From Streptomyces seoulensis (lineage in GTDB: Bacteria; Actinomycetota; Actinomycetes; Streptomycetales; Streptomycetaceae): 64,000 nucleotides of DNA. The DNA lies in contig NZ_CP032230.1 of assembly GCF_004328625.1 (NCBI RefSeq), positions 22,883 to 86,882 on the forward strand, in the 5' to 3' direction. The notes under the pieces were generated by a model. It saw nothing but the letters and a program-made list of their open reading frames with translations, ran no database searches and had not been told where the DNA came from. The position numbers were made by a program, and so were the translations under genes. Shown one piece after another: positions 8,763 to 16,719 of this stretch (within the stretch, counting starts at the first letter, position 1; each line of letters opens with the position of its first letter).

Positions 8763-9227
8763 TTACTGGTTCCTGCAGGCGTCGCACACGCCGCCGTTCC
8801 AGTCGGGGAACGTGCCGCCACAGACGGAGCACTGGCCGGAGTTGGCGGCCGGGGTGTCGAGGGCGGCGCAGGCGGTGGCGGGGTGGGTGCGGAGGTCGGG
8901 GTCGCGGAGCTGCCATGCGGCGAGTTCGCCCTGGTGCTGGATGTCCTTCCTAAGAGGGGCGGGCAGCGGGTTGAGGGCGGGCTGGGTGGCGGTGGTGAGG
9001 TGTTCGATGAGGGCGGCGATGGCTCCGACGGTGTCGCAGGCGTCGGGGCTGGCCGCGAGCTGGGCGAGGAGGAGTTGGACGTCGGTGGGGGTGAGGGTGG
9101 GGTCTTCGGCGATGGTGCGGATGCCGGCGGCGATGGTGCGGACGCCGGGGTGGATGTTGCTGCCGGTGGTGAGGTCGGCGAGGCAGTCCCCGAGCTCGGT
9201 GCCGTCGAGGCGGTCGGTGGCGGCCAT
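8763..9227 (-). CDS. Protein with C-terminal zinc ribbon
   Basis: 154 residues. The bulk is helical (residues 1-125) and the last 25 residues carry CSVCGG...GGVCDACRNQ, two CxxC pairs that should bind zinc. Start ATG 9227 shares its A with the upstream TGA (TGATG). No specific family known; presumably a regulatory or DNA-contacting accessory of the transfer operon. Confidence 0.68.
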   Translation of the reverse strand: MAATDRLDGTELGDCLADLTTGSNIHPGVRTIAAGIRTIAEDPTLTPTDVQLLLAQLAASPDACDTVGAIAALIEHLTTATQPALNPLPAPLRKDIQHQGELAAWQLRDPDLRTHPATACAALDTPAANSGQCSVCGGTFPDWNGGVCDACRNQ

Positions 9228-9493
9228 CAGAGGTCCCCGTCCCACTCGCCGGTGACCATCTGCTCGTAGGCGGCGGCCGCGCCTTCCGGGTCGACGGCGG
9301 TAAGGACGTCGTCCAGGTAGGAGAGCGGGTCGATGCCCGCGTACATGGCGTCGATCTCGGCGTGGAGCAGGGGCTCGGGGTCGACGCTGTCCAGCAGGTC
9401 GACCAGGTCGGCGTACAGCTCTGGGTCGTTCTGCGCGACCGCGGCGGCCGACCACTCCCCCGACGGGATCTCCTCGAACTGGGGCTGGTCCAT
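9227..9493 (-). CDS. Acidic unknown protein
   Basis: 88 residues, strongly acidic (many Asp/Glu), no cysteines. TGATG overlap at both ends with its neighbours. GTG 9496 is an alternative start. No family recognised. Confidence 0.62.
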   Translation of the reverse strand: MDQPQFEEIPSGEWSAAAVAQNDPELYADLVDLLDSVDPEPLLHAEIDAMYAGIDPLSYLDDVLTAVDPEGAAAAYEQMVTGEWDGDL

Positions 9494-9765
9494 CACCGGT
9501 CACCTCCGACCACGTGCAGAGCCGGACGGCCGGCGGGCGCGACGGGGGCGGGGGCGGTGTCGTTGCGGACCAGGTCCCGCAGGGCACGCAGCCCAGCCAG
9601 ACCCAAGTCGACGTGCCCGAGCCGCTCGTTGCCGTCCAGGCGGGTGAACGTGACCCGGATGACCGGCTGCTCCTGCATCCGGTTCTTGCGGGCAGCCCAG
9701 GCGCGGACGATGTCGGTGAGGTGGTAGCCGACCGTGTTCACGACGGCGGTCAGGTCGCGGGCCAT
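9493..9765 (-). CDS. Unknown protein, transfer operon
   Basis: 90 residues with an N-terminal helix and a middle segment VIRVTFTRLDGNERLGHVDL of beta character. TGATG overlap with the first gene of the operon. No family recognised. Confidence 0.62.
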   Translation of the reverse strand: MARDLTAVVNTVGYHLTDIVRAWAARKNRMQEQPVIRVTFTRLDGNERLGHVDLGLAGLRALRDLVRNDTAPAPVAPAGRPALHVVGGDR

Positions 9766-10067
9766 CACACGTTCACCGTCTTGAGGACGCGGTCACTGCC
9801 GGTCCAGGTGGCGCCGGTGTAGTGGGTGGCGTTGGTGTGCAGGTCCTGGACGAGGACCGCGAACCGGGCGGCGTTGCGGCGGAGGATGCGGCGGGCTTCG
9901 GAGGGGTCGGTGACGACGGCGATGACCTGGAACAGGCCGGTCGCGTTGTCGTACACCGTGCCCGGCCTGCGCGGGCCGATCTGCTGCGCGGTGACCCGGC
10001 GCAGGGCCTCGTCGGCCGGGTTGGTGTCGGTGCGGCTGGTGGCCGCGAGTCCGCTACGGTTTTCCAT
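9765..10067 (-). CDS. First gene of the transfer operon, unknown function
   Basis: 100 residues from ATG 10067, preceded by AGGAG at a good distance. An alpha/beta mix with RRILRRNAARFAVLV in the middle. This is the promoter-proximal gene of the minus-strand transfer operon and lies next to the repeat-rich region that separates it from the GntR gene. Function unknown; early operon position could suit a regulatory or kil-type product, but nothing in the sequence shows this. Confidence 0.65.
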   Translation of the reverse strand: MENRSGLAATSRTDTNPADEALRRVTAQQIGPRRPGTVYDNATGLFQVIAVVTDPSEARRILRRNAARFAVLVQDLHTNATHYTGATWTGSDRVLKTVNV

Positions 10068-10186
10068 GGGTCGCTCCTGGTTGAGGCTGGTAGCGATCTG
10101 CCGGGTCCTTCGGGGCCCCCGAGAGGCCTGGGTGGTAGGACACCTGGGCCTCTTCGGCTTCCTGAGCCGCCGTCATCTCCGACAAC

Positions 10187-10252
10187 TGACACGTTATTAG
10201 GTACCTCTTGGACGTGTCAAGTAACTTGCAAATGAGATAGGCTCTACTTGAC
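10187..10252. promoter_or_regulatory. Divergent tra/gntR control region with three CAAGT-type repeats
   Basis: CAAGT-A-ACTTG is an exact inverted repeat at 10218-10228, and GTCAAGTA (10216-10223) is repeated inverted as TACTTGAC (10245-10252). TGACACGT (10187-10194) pairs with ACGTGTCA (10212-10219). On the minus strand TTGACA (10220-10215) is a consensus -35 for the transfer operon, with TAATAA about 15 bases downstream. On the plus strand TGTCAA-N17-TAGGCT can serve the repressor gene. The repeats overlap both -35 regions, so binding by the GntR protein would repress both directions. Confidence 0.6.
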
Positions 10253-10276
10253 GGAACATCAGAGAGGAAGGATGCG

Positions 10277-11050
10277 ATGCCTCAGGCAGAGATCATCAAG
10301 GCGCTCACCGACGCGATCGACTCAGGCATCTACAAGTACGGCGACAGCTTGCCGTCCACCAGGAAGCTGGCTGACGAGTACGGCACCAGCCAGCAGACGG
10401 TGGCCTCGGCGCTCGCGGTCATGGCCGGCATGGGCATGGTGCAGGTGCAGCGCGGCGCCGGTACGAAGGTCATCACGGGTCGGCGCGGGCACATCAAGCT
10501 GGGCACGTACCGGTCCGCCAACCGCACGGTGCCGACAGGAATGACCGCCTGGGCGAGGGACGCTGGCGAAGGCGCTAAGGAGGGACCGACTCAGGTCAGT
10601 CAGACCATCTCTACGGACGCCGATGTCGACACTGGTATCCCGGCCGGGACGGAGGTTGTTGAGCGAGCGCGCACGCGATTCGCTGCGGACGGCGCCCCGA
10701 TGCAGCACAAGCGGACCCTGGTGACCGTCGAGGCAGCCACGCTGACTCCGCAGGGCTGGACGGGACTTCCGCCGATGATGAGTCCGGGCGATGTCATCCC
10801 GCCTGACGGTATGAGCATTGCCAAGTGGCTCGGCATGGGGGTGGAGCGTGTCGTCTACGACATCTGCACGTCGCCGGTGTCAGGCGCCGCTGCAGTAGCG
10901 CTGACTCTGCCCGAAGGAACGCCCTGCTTGCGGATCGTGTCTCGCGGGATCAGGGGTGATGGGCAGGTCGCCTACGCAACCGTGACCACGGCGCCACTGC
11001 GCAGTTCGATCTCGCTGGAGATCCGTGACGACGAGGGAGGATCCGCCTGA
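10277..11050 (+). CDS. GntR/HutC-family transcriptional repressor (KorSA-like)
   Basis: 257 residues with ribosome site GGAAGGA before ATG 10277. Residues 1-68 form the GntR winged helix (SLPSTRKLADEYGTSQQTV, then a QRGAGTKV wing), and residues 110-250 a HutC/UTRA-like effector domain. KorSA of pSAM2 and related GntR proteins repress tra/kil and their own genes on Streptomyces plasmids. Here the gene diverges from the TraB/Spd operon over inverted CAAGT repeats, so the same job is inferred. The effector is unknown. Confidence 0.85.
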   Translation: MPQAEIIKALTDAIDSGIYKYGDSLPSTRKLADEYGTSQQTVASALAVMAGMGMVQVQRGAGTKVITGRRGHIKLGTYRSANRTVPTGMTAWARDAGEGAKEGPTQVSQTISTDADVDTGIPAGTEVVERARTRFAADGAPMQHKRTLVTVEAATLTPQGWTGLPPMMSPGDVIPPDGMSIAKWLGMGVERVVYDICTSPVSGAAAVALTLPEGTPCLRIVSRGIRGDGQVAYATVTTAPLRSSISLEIRDDEGGSA

Positions 11051-11161
11051 ATTTACGAACGGCCGACCGGTGGTCTAGACCGGCCGACCGTCCTGAGCCG
11101 CTGCCCTGCGAAGACAAAGCGGCCCCGCACAGAACCCCCTGCTTAAGGAAGGATCCATACG

Positions 11162-11224
11162 TTGCCCACCCTAGCGACAACTCCGAGAACATCGAAGTTC
11201 ACGGTCTTCGGTGATGCCCGATGA
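11162..11224 (+). CDS. Possible 20-codon leader peptide gene
   Basis: TTG start with AAGGAAGGA eight bases upstream; the stop overlaps the next ATG (ATGA at 11221-11224). The 20-residue product is basic and Thr-rich. It may couple translation into the next gene. Support is only the ribosome site and the overlap. Confidence 0.35.
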   Translation: MPTLATTPRTSKFTVFGDAR

Positions 11225-11505
11225 CACGCAACGAACCCCCTTTTGTCACCTTCACGACAGGCGCACAACTCCTGATCGACAAGGGCTTGGTCGAGAGCAT
11301 CACCCCCGATGGCCTCAGGTACATCGCCCGCACCGCGAAGGACTGGCCGTTCGGCGACAAAGCCAGCCAGCGTCCGTACGTGAAGGTCGGCAACGCCCGA
11401 ACCATGGAGACGAAGGCGTTCATGAGGTACTTCGCATCAGGGCCGACGCGCGGCGGCCGAGGTCCGAACGAGGGGCAACACATGCGGACGAAGGCGGAAG
11501 AATGA
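11221..11505 (+). CDS. Excisionase/MerR-like small DNA-binding protein
   Basis: 94 residues. The region LIDKGLVESITPDGLRYIARTAKDWPFG is a helix-turn-helix of the kind found in small phage excisionase or AlpA-like proteins, and a basic, Gly-rich tail follows. Position between the GntR gene and the replication initiator suits a small regulator or recombination directionality factor. No clear att site was found nearby, and the integrase lies 43 kb away, so excisionase activity is only a guess. Confidence 0.6.
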   Translation: MTRNEPPFVTFTTGAQLLIDKGLVESITPDGLRYIARTAKDWPFGDKASQRPYVKVGNARTMETKAFMRYFASGPTRGGRGPNEGQHMRTKAEE

Positions 11506-11666
11506 CCGCGTTACCGGTTCCTGAGATAGCAGCCTCAGCCCGGAAACGCAGAACGGCCGGGTCATCAGGGTCGCAGCAACCCCTAGCCGGCCGTCCTAGT
11601 AAGTCACAGCGGGTTGCACCCCGCTGGTTCTCCGAGTCCCACCTAGCGAAAGGGTCCTCGCAGTGA
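11502..11666 (+). CDS. Small basic protein over two hairpins
   Basis: 54 residues, basic, rich in Ser/Ala/Arg. Its ATG overlaps the previous stop as ATGA. The coding span contains two strong hairpins, so this may be a structured leader or attenuator rather than a protein gene. No family recognised. Confidence 0.4.
   Translation: MTALPVPEIAASARKRRTAGSSGSQQPLAGRPSKSQRVAPRWFSESHLAKGSSQ
11553..11626 (+). other. Two consecutive RNA hairpins ahead of the initiator gene
   Basis: ACGGCCGG (11553-11560) pairs with CCGGCCGT (11587-11594), enclosing AGGGT/ACCCT, and CAGCGGG (11607-11613) pairs with CCCGCTG (11620-11626). The pair could be an attenuator or terminator before the initiator gene at 11728. 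Confidence 0.45.
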
Positions 11667-11727
11667 GGGTACCCAAGGTTGTTGGTGTAGCAAGCACTCC
11701 CCCGGCCACTCGGACGCTGGGGGAAGC

Positions 11728-12759
11728 ATGAGCGATCAGTTCAGCGGTGCTGCTTTTGGGCGTGGCGACGAGGCTCCTGAGGAGGTCATCGTTGGTCGCG
11801 GCATTGCTGAGACCCACGGACTTCAGCCAGAGGACCTGGGTGTACTCATCCATCTGCTTCTCCTCCCTCCCGGCCAGTTGACTGCCGGCAAGGAACTTGC
11901 GGCCGGAATGCGCGCACTCGGCTGGAAGATGAGCGTCGACCGGTTCGAAGTGATCTCGAAGCGACTGATGGCTGCTGGCCACCTGCACCGCAAGTCGGTG
12001 TACGACCAGTCCTCGAAGCGCCCTCAGTGGCGGTACTGGGCGTACCGGAACCCGGCGAACAACCCTGGGTACGTCACGGCAGGCACTGCCGCGTTGTCAC
12101 AGGTCAGTGGCGAAGTAGGGGAAAACCCGGTTTCGCATGAGCAGGGCCCGAGGGAAGTCGGGGAACCCCCTGTTTCGCAAGGTCAGAGCCGGAATCGGGG
12201 AATCCCCGACTTCGGGAAATCCCGATCGGCCGATTCGCACGTTGATGCAGGTCAGAGCCGGGATCGGGAAATCGCCGGTTTCGGCGTTCACCCCCCACAC
12301 CCCCCGGAGGAGGTGGATACCTCCTCCCCCTACCCCCTCACTACGGTCTCGCGGCCCCATCCGCCACAGACGGAGGAGGGGCCGGAGTTCCTCCCAGAAG
12401 AGATCCGGCAAGCCGAGGTCTTCCTGCAGCAGATGAAGCGCTGGCAAGCAGGAGCTGCGACCGCCCGGAAGTGCGCGCCGCGGCTGCTGCGGGTGATGCG
12501 CACTCAGGGGTGGCCGGCGCTGGCCGACTTGGATGATGAGGCGCGCTCCAAGCTCGAGGCGGAGATCTTCCGCAACACCGGTGGCGCACGGTCCTGGGTG
12601 AAGTGTCTTCCCGGATGGATCGAAGACCTGAGGCTCTACGACCGCGTGCGGGCCCGGAAGGGCGCTGAGCCGGGCTCTGACGGCCGTGAGCGCTGCCCGG
12701 AGCATCCCAGCCGCTACCGGGTCAGCTGTGTCATCTGCGCCATGGCTGTGCCCGTCTGA
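11728..12759 (+). CDS. Replication initiator / replisome-organiser-like winged-helix protein
   Basis: 343 residues, ribosome site GGGGGAAGC before ATG. Residues 30-110 form a winged helix (LTAGKELAAGMRALGWKMSVD and following), as in phage replisome organisers. Residues 125-190 are a repetitive linker encoded by iteron-like DNA. Residues 225-300 are a helical domain, and the end carries CPEHPS...CVICA, a possible zinc site. A DnaB helicase gene follows after a hairpin. Winged-helix initiator then helicase is the usual order in temperate actinophages, and an origin inside the initiator gene is common in lambdoid-type modules. Initiator function is inferred from this context. Confidence 0.72.
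   Translation: MSDQFSGAAFGRGDEAPEEVIVGRGIAETHGLQPEDLGVLIHLLLLPPGQLTAGKELAAGMRALGWKMSVDRFEVISKRLMAAGHLHRKSVYDQSSKRPQWRYWAYRNPANNPGYVTAGTAALSQVSGEVGENPVSHEQGPREVGEPPVSQGQSRNRGIPDFGKSRSADSHVDAGQSRDREIAGFGVHPPHPPEEVDTSSPYPLTTVSRPHPPQTEEGPEFLPEEIRQAEVFLQQMKRWQAGAATARKCAPRLLRVMRTQGWPALADLDDEARSKLEAEIFRNTGGARSWVKCLPGWIEDLRLYDRVRARKGAEPGSDGRERCPEHPSRYRVSCVICAMAVPV
12102..12286. repeat. Iteron-like repeats inside the initiator gene (putative origin)
   Basis: Four related units: GGTCAG...GGGGAA...TTTCGC (12102-12136), GGAAGTCGGGGAACCCC...TTTCGC (12153-12178), GGTCAGAGCCGGAATCGGGG (12181-12215) and GGTCAGAGCCGGGATCGGG...TTTCGG (12250-12284). They include palindromes GGGGAATCCCC and TCGGGAAATCCCGA. The encoded peptide repeats accordingly (PVS..GQSR.R.I). 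Repeats of this kind in the linker of an initiator gene are a hallmark of a phage or plasmid origin. Confidence 0.6.
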
Positions 12760-12768
12760 CAGCACAGT

Positions 12769-12800
12769 GCGGGCCGCTCCCATGCCGGGGAGCGGCCCGC
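12769..12800 (+). terminator. Strong hairpin between initiator and helicase genes
   Basis: Perfect 13-bp arms GCGGGCCGCTCCC (12769-12781) and GGGAGCGGCCCGC (12788-12800) with a 6-base loop, 9 bases after the initiator stop. Likely a partial or full terminator. Confidence 0.75.
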
Positions 12801-12837
12801 GTTACCCCTGCCTCTTTGACCGAACAGGAGACCTCCA

Positions 12838-14226
12838 GTGTCCCCCAGCATCCCCGCACAGCAACACGACCCTGCCGATGACACCGAACCGTGGGACGCC
12901 AAGCCCGACGGATGGAGCCGTACGCCCCCGCGAGACCTGGACGCCGAGCAGTCCGTCCTCGGGTCCCTGCTGCTGTCCGGGAGCCCCGGCAGCGCGTCGT
13001 CCCGGTACTTTGCCGAGGTCCTCGAGACCGGTCTCGTTGCCGAGGAGTACTACCGGCCCGCGCACCAGACCATCCACCGCGCGATCTGTGACCTCCACCA
13101 GGCCGGCGAGGCCGTGGACCCGGTCACGGTCGCCGACAAGCTCACCGAACGCGGCGAGATCACCCGTGCCGGCGGGCGTGCCTACCTGCATGCCTGCGTG
13201 CAGGCCGCTCCGACGGTCGCCAACGGCCCGTACTACGCCGAGATCGTCCGGGCCAAGGCGTACCGGCGGGCGGTCATCGACGCGGCGCAGCGCGTCCTGG
13301 AGTACGCGTACAGCGAGGAAGGCGACGAGAACGAAGTCCGGGACCTGGTCGAGCGGCAGCTCACCGAAATCATCTCGGGCATCTCCGGACTGCACGAGGC
13401 GCCCCCCACCGTCGGTGACCTCTACCTCGACTTCGTGTCTGACCTCGAGGACATCCAGAACGGGCAGCAGATCGGCCTGCCCTACGGCTTCGAGGACCTG
13501 GACACCCTGACCTCGGGCATGCGGCCGGGCAACGTGAGCGTGGTGGCGGCACAGTCCGGCGTGGGCAAGTCCACGTTCGCCCTGAACGCCGCGGTCGCCG
13601 CCGCAAAGACAGGCGCGCGGGTGATGTTCTCCTCGCTGGAAATGAGCAGCACCGAACTCATGCAGAAGATCGCCGCCGCGGAGGGGAAGATCGCCCTGCA
13701 CCACCTGACGCACCAGGGCGGGCTTACAGCCGAGGGCTGGGAGACGGTGAGGCGTCTTGGTCCGGAGCTGTTCCAGACGCTGCCGTTGCGGGTCTACCGG
13801 CCCGACGGCGCGTCCCTTGGCGACATCGCTTCAGCGGCACGGGCCTGCGCCCGCGACGGCGGCCTGGAACTCCTCGTCGTGGACTACCTCCAGCTCGTCG
13901 AGGTCGAGCAGTCCCGCAGCATCACCCGCGAGCAGGCCGTGGCGTCCGTGTCCCGCGGTCTGAAGAACCTGTCGGTGGAGCTGGGCTGCCACGTCATCGC
14001 CCTGTCGCAGCTCAACGACGACGGCTTGATGCGCGAGTCTCGGGCGATCAAGAACGATGCCTCGGTTGTCATCAAGGTCGAGCGGCCGGACGCGGACGAG
14101 CCGGAGTCAGCGCGGGCCGGCGAAGTCGACCTGGTGGTCGAGAAGAACAGGTTCGGGCCCACTGCCTGTGTCACCGTGGCTGCGCAGCTCCACTACTCGC
14201 GCTTCGTGGACATGACGCAGACCTGA
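12838..14226 (+). CDS. dnaB: Replicative DNA helicase DnaB
   Basis: 462 residues, GTG start with AGGAG upstream. The N-terminal helical domain (about 32-130) begins DLDAEQSVLGSLL, as in DnaB. The RecA-like C-terminal domain has Walker A SGVGKST (about 241-247), Walker B LLVVDYLQL (about 344-352), SQLN and the arginine-finger-like KNRFGPT. It unwinds DNA at the fork as a hexamer and should be loaded by the DciA-like protein encoded at 41229-42002. Close to bacterial DnaB length. Confidence 0.95.
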   Translation: MSPSIPAQQHDPADDTEPWDAKPDGWSRTPPRDLDAEQSVLGSLLLSGSPGSASSRYFAEVLETGLVAEEYYRPAHQTIHRAICDLHQAGEAVDPVTVADKLTERGEITRAGGRAYLHACVQAAPTVANGPYYAEIVRAKAYRRAVIDAAQRVLEYAYSEEGDENEVRDLVERQLTEIISGISGLHEAPPTVGDLYLDFVSDLEDIQNGQQIGLPYGFEDLDTLTSGMRPGNVSVVAAQSGVGKSTFALNAAVAAAKTGARVMFSSLEMSSTELMQKIAAAEGKIALHHLTHQGGLTAEGWETVRRLGPELFQTLPLRVYRPDGASLGDIASAARACARDGGLELLVVDYLQLVEVEQSRSITREQAVASVSRGLKNLSVELGCHVIALSQLNDDGLMRESRAIKNDASVVIKVERPDADEPESARAGEVDLVVEKNRFGPTACVTVAAQLHYSRFVDMTQT

Positions 14227-14287
14227 CCGCCCTCGCGGCGCCCCTGCACTCCGGTCTGGGGGTGCCGGTCTGCAACTCACCCCGTCG

Positions 14288-14322
14288 TAAGCATTGCGGC
14301 CCCATGCCTACACGGGTATGGT
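14288..14322 (+). promoter_or_regulatory. Palindrome-containing promoter, copy 1
   Basis: Arms TAAGCATTG (14288-14296) and CCATGCCTA (14302-14310) flank a 5-base spacer. TTGCGG (14294-14299), 17 bases, TATGGT (14317-14322) form the promoter. Start point should be about 30 bases before ATG 14358. One of six copies in the window. Confidence 0.7.
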
Positions 14323-14357
14323 CAGTGTTGCAGGTCCCGCCGGAAGGGGAGTCGGAA

Positions 14358-14903
14358 ATGCACACCACGGTTCACGAACAGACGCAGGCCACGGAAATCC
14401 CGTGCCTCGCCTACGACATCAAGAACCAAGCCCCGACCCAGCGACTCGAAGCAGACGAGGCCGGAGACGCCGTCGTCAAGCACTTCCGCCGTGGCGCCAC
14501 CATCCACGAGTACGACACCACCGACCGTGATGGCATCCCCCTACACGTCGTCATCGCCACCACGGCCGATCAAGGCACCGTCTACGAGTTCCCCGAGACC
14601 CCCGCCACCGTCTCGACCGCATCCTCGCCGCAAGCCGCCACACCGGAGCCTCAGATCGCGCGGCCCGCCCCCACTGGCGCCTATGCTGCCGCCCTCAAGA
14701 CGTGCCGCGCCAAGGGCGCCACTCACGCCCCCGGCGATGCCCTCATGGCCGGACTGTGCCAGGACGTCGTCCAGATCCTCGCCGGCGCCGTCTCCCCGCA
14801 GCTCGTGTGGGAAGGCGCCGTCAAGAAGGGCCTGACTGCGAAGCAACTCCTGATCCTGTGCCATGCCGACTACGCGGCTGTCGATGACCTTCAGTGGGTC
14901 TGA
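14358..14903 (+). CDS. Unknown protein controlled by palindrome promoter
   Basis: 181 residues from ATG 14358 (GAAGGGGAG upstream), the first good start after the promoter at 14288-14322. The N-terminal half is alpha/beta with VVIATTADQGTVYEF, then a Ser/Pro/Ala linker. The C-terminal 75 residues are helical. No recognised family. Being the first gene after a network operator suggests control together with the genes at 16720, 30414, 36362, 49868 and 50896. Confidence 0.65.
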   Translation: MHTTVHEQTQATEIPCLAYDIKNQAPTQRLEADEAGDAVVKHFRRGATIHEYDTTDRDGIPLHVVIATTADQGTVYEFPETPATVSTASSPQAATPEPQIARPAPTGAYAAALKTCRAKGATHAPGDALMAGLCQDVVQILAGAVSPQLVWEGAVKKGLTAKQLLILCHADYAAVDDLQWV

Positions 14904-14974
14904 TCCACCCGCCAGCCTTCACCACCGTCACCGAAGCACTCGCCCTCCTCGCAACCATCCGGCAACTCCGCTAG
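14894..14974 (+). CDS. Possible 26-residue overlapping peptide
   Basis: GTG start inside the end of the previous gene, TAG at 14972. The peptide is hydrophobic-helical (TEALALLATIRQLR). There is no separate ribosome site; support is weak. Confidence 0.2.
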   Translation: MGLIHPPAFTTVTEALALLATIRQLR

Positions 14975-14990
14975 CCGAAAGGAACCCGCC

Positions 14991-15176
14991 ATGAGCACCG
15001 GCCGCATCCACGAGACCGACGCAGTGCAGCGAGGCGGCATCGGCCGCACTCTCCCCGTCACCGTCCTCACCGACGACGGCACCCACGCCGTCGTACGCGT
15101 CCAGGACAGCGGCCTGTACTTGAAGGCGGGTGACACCCGCACCGTTCCGTCCAGCATCATCACGCCGCAGCACTGA
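14991..15176 (+). CDS. 61-residue unknown protein
   Basis: Ribosome site GAAAGGAA seven bases before ATG 14991. Mostly beta: VTVLTDDGTHAVVRVQDSG. Probably a small SH3-like or beta-barrel protein; no family recognised. Confidence 0.6.
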   Translation: MSTGRIHETDAVQRGGIGRTLPVTVLTDDGTHAVVRVQDSGLYLKAGDTRTVPSSIITPQH

Positions 15177-15252
15177 CCCCCACACCCCCCGATCCGGCCC
15201 CGGCCGCCGTCCCCCTCGGCAGCCGGGGTCCTTCGTTTGTTCGAGGCACAGT

Positions 15253-15435
15253 TCAGTCGGCCGGCGTCCACGGCGGTGCGGGGCTGGTGCTTTCCCCACC
15301 ACAGAACCAGCAGGTGAACGTGTCCGGCGCCTGATACTTCTGTGTCCACCAGGACATCACCGGCTCGCACCAGACGGCACACTCTTCCCCGCACCAGCCG
15401 CACACGAAGACGAAGTCCACCCGACAGTCCCCCAC
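15253..15435 (-). CDS. Small zinc-ribbon protein (opposite strand)
   Basis: 60 residues with CGWCGEEC and a later CWFCGG, consistent with a zinc ribbon. It lies on the minus strand between plus-strand genes. The GTG start at 15435 lacks a good ribosome site, so the start may be a later codon. Cysteine spacing is the main reason to call it real. Confidence 0.45.
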   Translation of the reverse strand: MGDCRVDFVFVCGWCGEECAVWCEPVMSWWTQKYQAPDTFTCWFCGGESTSPAPPWTPAD

Positions 15436-15514
15436 TTCGTACCGTCATGTCCTCGAGGCCATGGTCCCCCATCGCCTAGGGAACGACCGGCGGAAACAGC
15501 GGGACCCTGAGGAC

Positions 15515-15769
15515 ATGACCCCACCGATCCTCGCTTGCAAGGGCTGCGGCGCTACGAAGCCCGAACCTGACGGCACTCCCACCGACCTTTTCCCATCCGA
15601 GCACTGCGGCGACTGCCCGCCCTGGACGTGCGAAGACTGCGGAGCGACCTGCTCCGCTACGGCCCTCTGCTCCTGCTGGACAAGCCTCAACGACATGACC
15701 ACCGCAGACATCAAGGCAATCTTCGCCACAGACGGAACCTTCAACCTGCGGCCGGTGATCGAACCATGA
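15515..15769 (+). CDS. Cys-rich zinc-binding protein
   Basis: 84 residues from ATG 15515. Motifs CKGCG, CGDC, CEDCGATC and CSC indicate two zinc sites in the first 50 residues. An upstream ATG at 15461 is possible. The stop overlaps the next ATG (ATGA at 15766). Such small zinc proteins are common in actinophage accessory regions; specific role unknown. Confidence 0.58.
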   Translation: MTPPILACKGCGATKPEPDGTPTDLFPSEHCGDCPPWTCEDCGATCSATALCSCWTSLNDMTTADIKAIFATDGTFNLRPVIEP

Positions 15770-16134
15770 CCAGCCGCCCCATGGTGGGCGTCGGCATGCC
15801 GGCTGCCCTCCACCTCGAAGCGTTCGGCCGGGAGATCGACGCCGCGTTCGGGCACCTCCCGTACCTCGTCGGCACTGCAGCCGTCGGCAAGCAGTGGCGC
15901 GACGTAGACGTCCGCCTCATCCTCCCCGACGAGGAGTTCGACACTCTGTTCCCGGCCGTTGATCCGGAACAGCCTGACGGCCGGTGGGGCCTACTGTGCG
16001 CGGCCCTGTCCGAACTCGCCCGCCAGCGCACCGGCCTCCCTGTCGACTTCCAGATCCAGCGCATGAGCGTCGCCAACGACCGCTACCCAGGTCCGCGTCT
16101 CGCCCTCGGCATCCACGACAGGAATGGCCAGTAG
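15766..16134 (+). CDS. Nucleotidyltransferase-fold phage protein
   Basis: 122 residues. LVGTAAVGKQWRDVDVRLIL matches the core of nucleotidyltransferase-fold proteins: a small-residue motif followed by a DxD metal-binding pair. Translation is coupled to the zinc protein upstream. Families like this in phages may modify tRNA, nucleotides or proteins, or act as antitoxin/toxin NTases; the substrate is not evident. The fold is much shorter than DNA polymerase beta enzymes. Confidence 0.6.
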   Translation: MTSRPMVGVGMPAALHLEAFGREIDAAFGHLPYLVGTAAVGKQWRDVDVRLILPDEEFDTLFPAVDPEQPDGRWGLLCAALSELARQRTGLPVDFQIQRMSVANDRYPGPRLALGIHDRNGQ

Positions 16135-16169
16135 GAACGGCACGGAGCGATCGGGCTGGCCCGCACGCT

Positions 16170-16385
16170 CTACGCCGCGGTGCCTGGTCCGGCTTCGCGT
16201 GGGTCTCCGATGGGCCGGGTGAGTGCGTCGTCTGTGAGCAGCCGGCGTTCGGGTGCGGTGGCGTCCAGCTCGAAGTAGTGGAGGCATTCTTCGCAGCGGA
16301 CGCCGTCGATGAGGACCTCGTCCTCGGCGTTGGGGCAGTCGGTGCCGTCTCCGCGTCCGGGGCATCGTTCGCGTGTGTCTGCCAT
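16170..16385 (-). CDS. Small protein with zinc-binding cysteines
   Basis: 71 residues; CPGRGDGTDCPN and CEECLHYF supply four cysteines. ATG 16385 has no ribosome site. It is on the minus strand, so it is transcribed separately from its neighbours. No family recognised. Confidence 0.5.
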   Translation of the reverse strand: MADTRERCPGRGDGTDCPNAEDEVLIDGVRCEECLHYFELDATAPERRLLTDDALTRPIGDPREAGPGTAA

Positions 16386-16562
16386 GGGTTGACGGTGCGT
16401 CGCCTGCCGGGGGTGTGGGAGTGGGCGTGGTGGGGCGCACGGGTGTGCGGGTCGGGCAGGGCGGCACTTTGGTGGTCTGGAGTCTCACTGGCCTGGTGTG
16501 AGGGCCTGTCTGGTGGGTGTTGGTGGTTGGGCGGTGAGGGTTCCTGCCCACTCATCCCCGCA

Positions 16563-16597
16563 TGGGCATTGTGGCCCCATGCTTAGAGCGGTATGGT
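16563..16597 (+). promoter_or_regulatory. Palindrome-containing promoter, copy 2
   Basis: Arms TGGGCATTG (16563-16571) and CCATGCTTA (16577-16585), with TTGTGG (16569-16574), 17 bases, TATGGT (16592-16597). It lies in the 334-base gap between the genes at 16385 and 16720. Confidence 0.7.
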
Positions 16598-16645
16598 TGC
16601 AGTCCCTCCCCCACCACCCAACCCCACCTGCGGCCACCCGCAATC

Positions 16646-16682
16646 AGGCGGAGGGAACAAACCCACACCCCCACGGCACGAT
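16646..16682 (+). promoter_or_regulatory. GGAACA-type promoter element, copy e
   Basis: AGGCGGAGGGAACA (16646-16659), 17 bases, CACGAT (16677-16682). It stands downstream of palindrome promoter copy 2, so the 16720 gene appears to have tandem promoters of two classes. Confidence 0.5.
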
Positions 16683-16719
16683 CAAAGCCAACGCCCCCAC
16701 CCACACCGGGAGGCCACCC

